Below are positions 26,353-34,907 of a stretch of DNA of 64,000 bases, piece by piece (position 1 is the stretch's first letter; every line of letters starts with the position of its first letter). Where the stretch lies: contig CAYFJU010000002.1 in the NCBI GenBank assembly GCA_964343505.1, positions 16,193 to 80,192 of the forward strand, written 5' to 3'. Under the pieces are notes generated by a model. The model was not told the DNA's origin. It worked only from the letters and a program-made list of their open reading frames with translations, and did not search any database. A program made the position numbers and the translations under genes. The DNA comes from TCS55 sp964343505 (GTDB lineage Bacteria; Fidelibacterota; Marinisomatia; Marinisomatales; TCS55).

Positions 26353-29300
26353 ATGAAAAACATCTTACTTACTGGCCTATCTATAATGGCACTTTACGGT
26401 CAAAGCGAACCCCGTAAATTTTCAAAAGAATGGAAAATGGCCGGGCCGCGAAAAAATTGGAATGCGGTTGAGCATGAATACTTCTATCAATGGCGTGAAA
26501 AAATGCTTGCGAAACGGGCAGGACTCGACAGCCAAATTCTTCGGCGGCAAAAAGCCATTTTGAACGGCAATAAGATCACCACTGAAATTTGGAACTTTGG
26601 ATCAATCTCCAGCCCGGGGAACCGGGTTACAGATATTGTATGGGAGGGGCTTGGATATGGTTATGAATTTGGTCCCTTTATTGGTGCAGAAATACAAGTC
26701 GAGCCCGAAAGTCATATTGATGCCTATATCAAAAAGGATTCTGACGGCAACCCCGTTTTGGATGATGATGGTAATCCCATTTGGGTAGCCAAAGCCATTA
26801 GCGATGGATTGGTATCGTTAGGCGGAGAAATTTCTCCAGATGGAAAAGTCTTTTGGGGCTGGGAACCATTGGCATACAGTGATTTAAATGTGCCCTATGG
26901 TGATCCAAATAGTGCTCGACTACCCACCTCTAATGATGTGGATAGAGATGGTGATGGAAAACCGGATAGCTGGCCTGAAGGATGGTATAACCCTAATTTA
27001 AAACGCTATGTCTGGCCCGGCGCTCTAAGACAAGGTTCCTCAAATGCTGATTTGGAATCCTTTTTTGTCGTAGATGACCGCAGCAATCAGGAATTTAAAT
27101 ACTATCCATTTCCGGAGGACTCAACCCGAATGGGACTTGGGATTGAAATAGAGAGTCGGTACTATCAGTGGTCAAACCCCCTTGCGGAGGACGTGATCTT
27201 TCTCATTTATAAGGTGACCAATAAAAGTGAAAAAGATTTAAATGAAGTGGTTTTTGGTATGTGGGGTGATCCCCATATTGGAGGCCCTTCCAATTGGCGA
27301 GATGATCTATCATATTTTGATCGAGATCAAAATATGGTATACGCATGGGATGAAGATGGTAAATCTGATGTAGCCGGTCGTGTACCTGGATATTTTGGCT
27401 ATATATTTTTAGAAAGTCCGGGGAACCCCCATGACGGAATAGATAACGATGGCGATGGTCTAATAGATGAAAGTCGTGAAAATGGCATCGATGATGATGG
27501 AGACTGGGATCCGGAGACAGATGATGTAGGTGTTGACGGTTTACCCAATTCGGGTGATTATGGAGAAAATGATGGAGTCCCGACAGCAGGAAATGCATAC
27601 GATATTCGTCAACCGGGTGAGCCGAATTTTGAATGGACTGATTTGGATGAATCGGATATGATCGGCCTGACCAGTTTTGCCGCCCCCGATTTTGGTGGTA
27701 ACAACCGAATCTCAAAAGATGATTATATTTATTCAACCTTTATGACACCCGGAAGATTTGACACATCCAATTCTGAAGTTGCTGGTGATAATATTTTTCT
27801 TTACGGATCTGGAAATTTCACGCTAAAAGCCGGTGAAGCCCGTCGATTTTCAATCGCACTGTGTGTCGGTGACAGTTATGATGATCTTACATTAAATGCC
27901 CAAACAGCACGACAGATATATAATACCAATTATCAATTTGCCAAACCGCCGGAAAAACCAACCTTGACTGCTGTCCCCGGTGATCAGAAAGTGACCCTAT
28001 ATTGGGACGATATTGCTGAATCTTCATGGGACCCGGTTGCAGAGGAATATGATTTTGAAGGGTACGTCATTTATCGTAGTACAGATCCAAGTTTTCTGGA
28101 TCAACAAAATATTACAGATGTGAATGGATCACGGTTTTTATTTGAGCCATTAACCACCGAAACAGGTGGGTGGGCCAAGTGGGATCTAATCAATGATTAT
28201 GAAGGACCTAGTGATATTCCCTATACCGGCAGAGGTGTCGCTTATCATTTGGGTAATAATACAGGCTTAATCCACTCATTTGTTGATTCAAATAATGTTT
28301 TAAATGGCCAAAAATATTACTACGCCATTTGTGCATATGATCACGGGAACAAGGAGTTGGGAATTGGACCAAGTGAAACTTCAAAGACCATCACGCTCAA
28401 CCCAGAAACAAATGAGGTTTTCCTTGATATCAATACGGCTGCAGTAACACCGAGAGCGCCTGCAGCTGGCTATACGTCTGGGTTTGTCACAGAATATGAT
28501 TCGCTTACAACCATTAAACAAATTTCAGGATTTGGTACAGGCGAATTCTCATTTGAGGTATTAAACCCAATGGCAATAGAAGATACCAATTCGTTTCATA
28601 TTGTCTTTGAATCGAATCCAACAAAGTACTCTATTGAAGATTTAAACCCCATTGAAGAGACGAGGACCATTAAAGAAAATGTATATCTTACTCTAAAAAA
28701 GCACCATGTAAATGCAACACGGTTTATTTTGAAAAATAGCAGTGGTGCGGTCATGGAGCAGGGTACAGATTACCTTATATTTCCTGAATCCGGTCAAATT
28801 GTTCTAACGGATACCCTTAATTCTCGATTATCAGATGGGGATCAAGTTTCACTTTCGTATACACACTATCCCTTATGGCAGAGTACACAATTAAATAATC
28901 AAGAGACAAATCCGGTTGTTGATGGCATAAAACTCTATGTCAAAGGACACCAACTTGAGTTGAATAAAAATAAATCTAAATGGGTAGAAGGCAGTACGGG
29001 TAATTATCAAACTACAGTAGGGCCGTTCGATGGTAAAGCATCAAACATGCGTCCGGGAGACTACGAAATCAGGTGGTCCAGTAATGAAGCCATTTACAAG
29101 GATACGCTGAACAATACCATGCCTTTTGAAATTTGGAATGTTACACCAGGACGTATTCCCTTTAAGGAGCGAGTTGTACTGCTCGATTATTTGAAACGGA
29201 ATAAAAAATGGGATTTAGGAGAAGACGTAGGTCTGTTAGAAATTGATCCGAAGACACAATTGACATGGTTAATTACATTTGATAAGCCTGGCAATGTTGG

Positions 29301-29742
29301 TGTTGACCACCCAGTTGATGGCGATATTTATTATATTGCAACCAACCGACCTTTTACTTCTGACGATATATTTGAGTACAAAACAACGGCATCCGGCATA
29401 GATAAAGAGGCCGCAACAAGTGGACTTAAAGATATATGCGTTGTTCCAAATCCTTATGTTGTTACAAATGTATTAGAACCTCTAGATCGTCAAAATCCAC
29501 GTGATAGAGGACCCAGAAAAGTGTATTTTGATAAGCTGCCAAATAAATGCACAATCAGAATATATACAATAACAGGTGAACTCGTTAAAGTCCTTAACCA
29601 TGACTCTCCTTTTGATAATGGCCAAGAATTTTGGGATTTAACGACAAAAGATAATTTCCCTGTGGCATATGGTATATATATATACCACGTGGATGCAGAA
29701 GCACTTGGAGAAAAAATTGGAAGGATGGCAATTATAAAATGA
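26353..29742 (+). CDS. Giant surface protein with Asp-rich repeats, Fn3-like domain and variant sorting domain (cassette 2)
   Basis: From the ATG at 26353 the product has 1129 residues and begins MKNILLTGLSIMALYGQ, a signal peptide. An ATG at 26335 overlapping the receptor stop would add six residues (MKNNNT) and is equally possible for coupling. Near residues 360-430 there is an Asp-rich Ca2+-loop cluster (HDGIDNDGDGLIDES, GIDDDGDWDPETDDVG). The Fn3-like module KPTLTAVPGDQKVTLYWDD near residue 540 almost repeats that in the cassette 1 protein. The end reads DICVVPNPYVVTNV ... KIGRMAIIK, a variant sorting domain. It shares overall order with the 12158-16075 protein but is shorter. Probable surface partner of the adjacent receptor; ligand unknown. 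Confidence 0.75.
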   Translation: MKNILLTGLSIMALYGQSEPRKFSKEWKMAGPRKNWNAVEHEYFYQWREKMLAKRAGLDSQILRRQKAILNGNKITTEIWNFGSISSPGNRVTDIVWEGLGYGYEFGPFIGAEIQVEPESHIDAYIKKDSDGNPVLDDDGNPIWVAKAISDGLVSLGGEISPDGKVFWGWEPLAYSDLNVPYGDPNSARLPTSNDVDRDGDGKPDSWPEGWYNPNLKRYVWPGALRQGSSNADLESFFVVDDRSNQEFKYYPFPEDSTRMGLGIEIESRYYQWSNPLAEDVIFLIYKVTNKSEKDLNEVVFGMWGDPHIGGPSNWRDDLSYFDRDQNMVYAWDEDGKSDVAGRVPGYFGYIFLESPGNPHDGIDNDGDGLIDESRENGIDDDGDWDPETDDVGVDGLPNSGDYGENDGVPTAGNAYDIRQPGEPNFEWTDLDESDMIGLTSFAAPDFGGNNRISKDDYIYSTFMTPGRFDTSNSEVAGDNIFLYGSGNFTLKAGEARRFSIALCVGDSYDDLTLNAQTARQIYNTNYQFAKPPEKPTLTAVPGDQKVTLYWDDIAESSWDPVAEEYDFEGYVIYRSTDPSFLDQQNITDVNGSRFLFEPLTTETGGWAKWDLINDYEGPSDIPYTGRGVAYHLGNNTGLIHSFVDSNNVLNGQKYYYAICAYDHGNKELGIGPSETSKTITLNPETNEVFLDINTAAVTPRAPAAGYTSGFVTEYDSLTTIKQISGFGTGEFSFEVLNPMAIEDTNSFHIVFESNPTKYSIEDLNPIEETRTIKENVYLTLKKHHVNATRFILKNSSGAVMEQGTDYLIFPESGQIVLTDTLNSRLSDGDQVSLSYTHYPLWQSTQLNNQETNPVVDGIKLYVKGHQLELNKNKSKWVEGSTGNYQTTVGPFDGKASNMRPGDYEIRWSSNEAIYKDTLNNTMPFEIWNVTPGRIPFKERVVLLDYLKRNKKWDLGEDVGLLEIDPKTQLTWLITFDKPGNVGVDHPVDGDIYYIATNRPFTSDDIFEYKTTASGIDKEAATSGLKDICVVPNPYVVTNVLEPLDRQNPRDRGPRKVYFDKLPNKCTIRIYTITGELVKVLNHDSPFDNGQEFWDLTTKDNFPVAYGIYIYHVDAEALGEKIGRMAIIK

Positions 29743-30761
29743 AACGATTATTATTTAGCATTCTGTCATTATCTCATATCTATGGTCAGTTAGATAATGA
29801 ATCTACAATAACCAAGACGGGTACCACCGCTGCCCAATTTTTAAAAATTGGAGTTGATGCCCGTGCTTCAGCAATGGGAAATGCATATACAGCTATGGGT
29901 GGAGATATAAACTCAATGTATTGGAATCCAGCAGGGTTAGCGACCATTAAACGTATGGAAACCATGTTTGTTAATAGTAACTGGTTGGCCGGCATCCAAT
30001 TTAAATATACCGCATTTGCCCTAAACTTAAATCAGTTTGGTGTAATCGGTTTTAGTGCAACAAGCCTAACTATCCCAGACGATTTAGTCCGGACAGTAGA
30101 AAAGCCCAATGGGACAGGGGAGTTTTTTGATGCCAGTGATCTGGCTATGAATATCAGTTACGCCCATCAACTCACAGATCAATTCTCCATCGGAGGAAAT
30201 ATCAAATATATCCGTCAGAAAATTTGGCACGCCAGCGCATCCTCATTTGCAGCAGACCTTGGGGCACTTTTTGTTACACCCTTCAATGGCATTCGATTGG
30301 GCGCCAGTCTGTCTAACTATGGCTCTGATATGCAAATGTCCGGGAGAGATCAGAAATTCAGTATCGATCCGGATCCCAATAATACGGGAAATGTGGAATT
30401 TGTCAATGCCATGTATGAAACAGATAAGTTCCCCCTCCCATTGATATTTAGGGTGGGGCTTTCGGGTGAAATTATCAACACAGATCAAATGCGACTTAGT
30501 TTTGCCGTAGATGCCCTCCATCCCAACGATAATGTGGAATGGGTCAATGCCGGATTGGAATATGCTTTGGCTGAAACCTTTTTCTTAAGGGGCGGCATGA
30601 ATACCCTGTTTAGGGAGGATTCTGAAGAAGGGCTCACCATTGGCGGGGGAATTAATTACCAGATTCCCGGTTCAACAACTCGTGTTAAAATAGATTATTC
30701 TTATTCCGCATTTGGACGATTAAAAAATGTCCAACGACTTGCACTGGGTTTACGGTTCTAA
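29739..30761 (+). CDS. PorV/PorQ-family outer-membrane protein (cassette 2)
   Basis: The protein has 340 residues and starts in an ATGA overlap with the giant surface protein. The signal peptide is followed by the family signature GVDARASAMGNAYTAMGGD and MYWNPAGLATIKR. It ends in a C-terminal beta strand with phenylalanine (LALGLRF). The barrel, length and gene position match the cassette 1 copy at 16072-17067. In T9SS, PorV-type proteins accept cargo from the translocon, so this copy is probably dedicated to its neighbour. No terminator is obvious in the 38 bases that follow before the pseudogene remnants. Confidence 0.85.
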   Translation: MKRLLFSILSLSHIYGQLDNESTITKTGTTAAQFLKIGVDARASAMGNAYTAMGGDINSMYWNPAGLATIKRMETMFVNSNWLAGIQFKYTAFALNLNQFGVIGFSATSLTIPDDLVRTVEKPNGTGEFFDASDLAMNISYAHQLTDQFSIGGNIKYIRQKIWHASASSFAADLGALFVTPFNGIRLGASLSNYGSDMQMSGRDQKFSIDPDPNNTGNVEFVNAMYETDKFPLPLIFRVGLSGEIINTDQMRLSFAVDALHPNDNVEWVNAGLEYALAETFFLRGGMNTLFREDSEEGLTIGGGINYQIPGSTTRVKIDYSYSAFGRLKNVQRLALGLRF

Positions 30762-30799
30762 GGTATTCCCTACACAAACCTATAATATTTGTCAGTTTC

Positions 30800-31013
30800 T
30801 TAACCAAAAAAGAGACGACATACATATACCGCACTAATAATACCTACGGTATCTGCAATAAGGTCCGCCATTAACGCTTGTCTGGTTTTGCGAATCCCAA
30901 CTGACCCATAATAAACGGCTAATACATAAAAAGTTGTTGCAGTAGACCCTAACATGGTTGCCCCAATTTTTGCAATCAAGGAATCTGGCCCATGTTGGTT
31001 TACGAGATCGGTC
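30800..31013 (-). pseudogene. Duplicated 3' fragment of spmB
   Basis: About 71 codons encode TDLVNQHGPDSLIAKIGATM and then STATTFYVLAVYYGSVGIRK to a stop codon at 30800-30802. This matches the C-terminal part of the intact spmB at 34908-35456, with most bases conserved and a long identical run near the junction end (about 30952-31013). The N-terminal two thirds are absent. The fragment joins directly onto a transposase remnant. It cannot encode a complete SpmB and lacks a plausible start. Confidence 0.85.
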
Positions 31014-31106
31014 TTCCAATCCATATATATTTTCTTCTGCAAACCGCCGCAGCCATTTGTATCCGGTTGTTCGGCTGATTTCATATTGTTTGCACAATTG
31101 GGTCAT
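31014..31106 (-). pseudogene. Transposase N-terminal fragment (helix-turn-helix, IS481/IS3-like)
   Basis: In the minus frame from the ATG at 31106 the product reads MTQLCKQYEISRTTGYKWL followed by RRFAEENIYGLEDRSRKP. This is the N-terminal helix-turn-helix seen in IS481-type transposases. Only about 34 residues remain; no DDE catalytic core follows because the sequence passes into the spmB fragment. The last codons (DRSRKP) are read from the same bases that encode TDLVN in spmB, in another frame, so the junction is a microhomology of about 17 bases. No inverted terminal repeats are seen, so the insertion sequence is dead. Confidence 0.72.
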
Positions 31107-31817
31107 ATTGAGAATATCCATAAGCGCGATTAGAAACTGAAGAAATATTTTCTTGATGTGCAACACTATTGTTCATCTTCAAAGGCGAAAAAATATTTTC
31201 TTCTAAAAATTGCGCAAAAGTAAGCCCGGATTTTCCTCCACAATCAGAGCCAATAATGCATATCCTGTGTTACTGTAGCGATAATCCGTTCCGGGGGTGA
31301 AATAAGTAGAATCCAACCCCAGCATCATTGTGTACACGTCTAAATCGGAAACTGGTTCAGTTGCATCATCAGAAATCAAAGATTCGTAATCTACAAGGCC
31401 GGAAGTGTGGTTCAATAAATGACGAACCGTGATGGCCCTTCCAAAAGGAGGGAAAGAATGGAAAATGTCCGACAATGTTGTTTCAAAACCCAACTCATTC
31501 CTGTTTTTTAAGATCATGATGCACATAGCAGTAAATTGTTTGGTAACTGAAGCCAGCCTAAAATTGGTTTCATTTGTGATGGGGGTCTCACTTTCCAAAT
31601 TGGCTTAACCATAACCCTTTGAAAAAAGAATAGTCCTTCCTTTGATAATCATTACTGCTGCCCCGGGGCCATCATCTAAATTATAGTCAAAAAATAATGA
31701 GTCAATATAAATTGAATCCACCTCTGTAACTGTTGAGCCTAAATCCTTTTCTCTAAAGGAAGTAATAATCATGGCAAGAGGCAATAGGATCGCAACAATA
31801 GAAATTGGTTTAGGCAT
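31107..31817 (-). pseudogene. Beta-lactamase-fold serine hydrolase, disrupted
   Basis: The reading frame starts at the ATG at 31817 with a signal/anchor segment. It has an in-frame TAA at 31605-31607, where SKGYG is followed by the stop and then ANLESETPITNETNFRLA. A single T-to-A change (TTA to TAA) would explain it. The active-site motif SVTK (Ser-x-x-Lys in RLASVTKQFTAM) and the YSN motif (DYRYSNTGYALL) remain. A one-base deletion near 31222-31232 then shifts the frame; the restored frame reads SGLTFAQFLEENIFSPLKMN and goes on to NRAYGYSQ before the transposase fragment. Beyond that the C-terminal half is missing. The original product would be a class-C-like D-Ala-D-Ala peptidase or esterase, fitting the adjacent murein-peptide operon, of which it was the last gene. 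Confidence 0.85.
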
Positions 31818-31820
31818 CAA

Positions 31821-33191
31821 TTAATTTTTCACCTTTTTCAGATAGTAGAATGTGCCGCTGAATGTAAGGGCAATTCCGAGTAAAGATGGAATAAATGCAG
31901 TGATAAGAGTGATAACCAGAAAGGATGAATATAGTATAAGGACAACGATCATACTCCAAGGATAGAGAAGGGCTTTATATGGACGGTCTTTTGTTGGCCA
32001 TTTTTTCCGGAGTACATAAATGGCACCAAAAGTCAGCAGATTAAAAATCGTACTGGTTGCAGAGAAAAAATCAATAATGATTTCATAAGTGTTGGTCCCA
32101 CCTGATCCGGATTGTAAATAAGTGGACAGGACAGAAAAAATCAATAAAACAGTTGCCCAGATACCTTGACCAATTAAAGCATTATTTGGTGATTGATAAA
32201 CAGGATGCAAATCTTTGAACTTTTCAAAAAATAGTCCGTCTCTTGCCATAGCATGCCAGGTACGGCCTTTACACAAGATTTGCGTACTGATGTTTCCAAA
32301 TGCATTGACAGCAACAGCAATGGAAATCATAATTCCGCCGGTAGCGCCCAATACAACTTTCATAGCAGCGGTTGCTACCCACTTATTTTCTATGATGGCT
32401 TGTACATCCAATTGGAACAGGTAACCCAAGTTAGCCCCGATGTATAAAAGGGTAACACCTCCTATACCAACGAAGAGAGAAAGGGGTAGTGTTTTTTGGG
32501 GTTCTTTGATTTCTTCTGCCATGTAGGTTGCACCTTCCCATCCACTGAAAGCAAAAAATGAATATCGCAATGCAGCACCAACAGCAAGAAGAGTCTCCCA
32601 GCCGAATGATTCAGGCCAAAGTGGATTGACAAAATGTTCAACATGTCCCGTTGAAAAGGAAGTAACGGTCATACCAATTATTGCTCCTACAGCACCAACT
32701 TTCACTGCACTGAAAATAACCTGAAATTTTCCGCTGAGACTTACACCGAATAAATTGATACAGGTTAAGCACCAGATGGTTATGAGAGAAATGGAAAAAG
32801 TAACCGGTAGAGAGAAATGGGTTCCGGTGGAAATTCCCCAAATTGCATTTAAGTATTCACTAAATACCAAAGCCACAGCAACAATTGATGCTGTTTCTGC
32901 AACGAAAAACATAGCCCAACCACGAAGAAATGCAATATAAGGACCATAGGCTTCTTTCAAGAAAACATAGGGTCCGCCTGACTGGGGCAGCATAGCCGTG
33001 AGTTCCGCATAAATGACCGATCCAAAAATGGTAATGGTCCCACCAATAACCCAAACAAGTCCGAATAAAGATGTACAACCAACCAATGCCATGATGGGTG
33101 CAGGAGTTCGAAAAATCCCGGACCCGATGATACGGCTAATAACAATGGCAACAGACTCTTTCAGCCCAAGATCTCTTTTATATTCTGACAT
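31821..33191 (-). CDS. APC-family amino acid permease
   Basis: This inner-membrane protein has 456 residues and about 12 transmembrane segments. The N-terminal KESVAIVISRIIGSGIFRTP is the TM1 signature of the amino acid-polyamine-organocation family (GSGIF substrate loop). The neighbouring AELTAMLPQSGGPYVFLKEA and FSGWEGATYMAEEIKEPQKT are typical of the LAT/AAT branches. It probably imports or exchanges amino acids released from peptides. It lies 7 bases downstream of the secreted LD-carboxypeptidase gene and 10 or so upstream of the serine-hydrolase pseudogene, so it belongs to the cell-wall peptide run. Candidates for substrate are D- or L-alanine, glutamate or diaminopimelate; none is proven. 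Confidence 0.9.
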   Translation of the reverse strand: MSEYKRDLGLKESVAIVISRIIGSGIFRTPAPIMALVGCTSLFGLVWVIGGTITIFGSVIYAELTAMLPQSGGPYVFLKEAYGPYIAFLRGWAMFFVAETASIVAVALVFSEYLNAIWGISTGTHFSLPVTFSISLITIWCLTCINLFGVSLSGKFQVIFSAVKVGAVGAIIGMTVTSFSTGHVEHFVNPLWPESFGWETLLAVGAALRYSFFAFSGWEGATYMAEEIKEPQKTLPLSLFVGIGGVTLLYIGANLGYLFQLDVQAIIENKWVATAAMKVVLGATGGIMISIAVAVNAFGNISTQILCKGRTWHAMARDGLFFEKFKDLHPVYQSPNNALIGQGIWATVLLIFSVLSTYLQSGSGGTNTYEIIIDFFSATSTIFNLLTFGAIYVLRKKWPTKDRPYKALLYPWSMIVVLILYSSFLVITLITAFIPSLLGIALTFSGTFYYLKKVKN

Positions 33192-33198
33192 AATTTCC

Positions 33199-34206
33199 TT
33201 ATTGAGTGGGATTTTCTAAAATATGAAGTGTTTGTTTATCAGCATCTAATTCAGCCATAATACCAATTGGGAAAGTTATATTATACTTGTAATGCCCTAC
33301 CGAAAAGTTGGCAATCACCGGAACATCTAAATCTGAAAAGTATTGCTCCAAAACCTCCATCATTGTAAAACTGTTTTCATCATCCGGGGGTTCAGTAGCA
33401 CGACGGGTAAATTTCCCAAGAATAATACCAGAAACATGGTCAAATTTTCCCGCTAATTTTAATTGAGAAAAATATCGATCAATACGGTAAGGCGCTTCGC
33501 CAACATCTTCCATAAATAGGATTTTTCCATCGGTTTCAATTTCATAAGGGGTGCCCATAAGCGTGTTGATTAAAGATAGATTTCCTCCGATCAATTCACC
33601 TTTCCCTTTGCCACTACTAAGGGTAATGGCTGATTCACCCAAGTCAAATGAATGGGGTTCTATTGGATAACCATGGGGATTGTTATTTTCAATGGCTTGC
33701 CAAAAATAATAATCAGAAATAGGGGAGAGATTTCCTTTACTTCCTAATCCATACATGGGACTCGGTGTATGAAACGTGGTTAGCCCGGTCTTTTTATGAA
33801 TAGCAAGATGCAATGCAGTAATGTCACTAAATCCCACAAGGATTTTTGGATTATTTTTAATAATGTCATAATCTAATTGATCGAGAATTCGCGTGGTACC
33901 ATATCCACCGGTCCCCGGAAAAATCGCTTTAATATTTGGGTCAGCCCATCCTGCCATGAACTCTTTTGCACGGCGATTATCTGTTCCACCCAAATACCCA
34001 AATTGGCGGAAAATATCCTCTGCTTGAAGTGTGATATATCCCCGGTCTTCCAATCGTTTTTTTGCCAAATCCATTCGATCTCGTTTTAAATATCCTGATG
34101 GCGCTACAAATAATATTGTATCACCGGGTGATAATCGCTCAGGCTTGATTTGCGGAAAAATAAAAGATAGGTGAATACCAAAAATGAAAATAATGAGCTT
34201 CTTCAT
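33199..34206 (-). CDS. LD-carboxypeptidase (peptidase S66), exported paralogue
   Basis: S66 enzymes cut the L-D bond of murein tetrapeptides (meso-diaminopimelate to D-alanine). This 335-residue copy has a signal peptide (KKLIIFIFGIHLSFIFPQ). The core motifs are AIFPGTGGYGTTRILDQLDY with the nucleophile-region glycine-rich turn, ILVGFSDITALHLAI, the glutamate-containing ILFMEDVGEAPYRIDRYF, and the C-terminal FSVGHYKYNITFPIG with the catalytic His. The usual nucleophile motif in this family is RGGYG; here it is GTGGYG, which keeps the following Gly-Tyr-Gly but has no serine at the usual position that I can identify by eye. The second copy at 36059-36988 has no signal peptide, implying one periplasmic and one cytoplasmic enzyme. 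Confidence 0.88.
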   Translation of the reverse strand: MKKLIIFIFGIHLSFIFPQIKPERLSPGDTILFVAPSGYLKRDRMDLAKKRLEDRGYITLQAEDIFRQFGYLGGTDNRRAKEFMAGWADPNIKAIFPGTGGYGTTRILDQLDYDIIKNNPKILVGFSDITALHLAIHKKTGLTTFHTPSPMYGLGSKGNLSPISDYYFWQAIENNNPHGYPIEPHSFDLGESAITLSSGKGKGELIGGNLSLINTLMGTPYEIETDGKILFMEDVGEAPYRIDRYFSQLKLAGKFDHVSGIILGKFTRRATEPPDDENSFTMMEVLEQYFSDLDVPVIANFSVGHYKYNITFPIGIMAELDADKQTLHILENPTQ

Positions 34207-34220
34207 ACAGTGATTAATCC

Positions 34221-34895
34221 TTATTCAATGATGGAATACTTTTGTTTGGTTTCATTATAGGGGAAGGCGTTAAAATGCCACCATTCTGTTGTGATGGGGC
34301 TAAACCCTGCTTGAATCATAACCTCACGCAACATTTTTCTGTTGTTGACCTGTTCTTGAGATAAGTCGCCAACCACTAAAAGTGAATCTTCCAATCGGGG
34401 AAAGGCTAATTCACCAAAATAATCATAATGGGTACCCATGTCTAAAGGTGTCCCATTCCTATGTGCGATGGTTAAATCTACCGCAGCGCCAAAATTATGA
34501 ATAGATCCCGATTTAGGATTAGCTACAAAATTTGAACGCTCTGGTTCTGGGACATCAGTCATGGTATTCCAAAGAATCCATTGGATAGACCTGGGTCTTA
34601 GCCCATCGTAAACTAAAAGCCGTAAGTCCGGATGTTTCTTTTTTAATAATGAATTCGCCTTCACCAGCATTTCTGCAGGAACTCTTCGCAAGTAGCACGT
34701 TTCCAAATCGCCATAGACATCGGTTTCCATGAAATTATCTGTTGTGGAATATTTCAATACCACGAGAAGAGTTGGATCCAATTGTTGTATATCAACTAAA
34801 TTGTAATTTTTAATTGTATCATCGGAAATAAATGAGTTTGATTGACACCAACCCAATATTGGCAAACATAAAAAGGTGAAAAAAACTTTGATCAT
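34221..34895 (-). CDS. D-alanyl-D-alanine dipeptidase (VanX/DdpX family, M15D)
   Basis: The protein has 224 residues with a signal peptide (MIKVFFTFLCLPILGWCQS). It hydrolyses D-Ala-D-Ala. The zinc-binding motif is SIHNFGAAVDLTI (His and Asp of SxHxxGxAxD) and the second catalytic block is TTEWWHFNAFP (Glu and His of ExxH). An Arg typical of VanX is in YDGLRPRSIQW. The exported location suggests degradation of D-Ala-D-Ala released from cell wall, not vancomycin resistance; no vanH/vanA or two-component genes are nearby. It sits 12 bases after spmB and 14 before the exported LD-carboxypeptidase, in the same transcription unit. Confidence 0.92.
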   Translation of the reverse strand: MIKVFFTFLCLPILGWCQSNSFISDDTIKNYNLVDIQQLDPTLLVVLKYSTTDNFMETDVYGDLETCYLRRVPAEMLVKANSLLKKKHPDLRLLVYDGLRPRSIQWILWNTMTDVPEPERSNFVANPKSGSIHNFGAAVDLTIAHRNGTPLDMGTHYDYFGELAFPRLEDSLLVVGDLSQEQVNNRKMLREVMIQAGFSPITTEWWHFNAFPYNETKQKYSIIE

Positions 34896-34907
34896 GAAAC
34901 GATCTTT

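Noticed and set aside
12158..29742. DGIDNDGD repeats as dockerin or cellulosome modules
   Set aside because: The spacing is not that of paired dockerin F-hands, and there are no cohesins; general Ca2+-binding Asp-rich loops are the simpler reading.
31014..31106. Active insertion sequence
   Set aside because: Only about 34 residues of helix-turn-helix remain, with no DDE domain, no terminal inverted repeats and no target duplication.
34221..34895. VanX homologue as evidence of vancomycin resistance
   Set aside because: It has a signal peptide, and no vanA/vanH or vanRS genes are nearby; the context is cell-wall peptide degradation.
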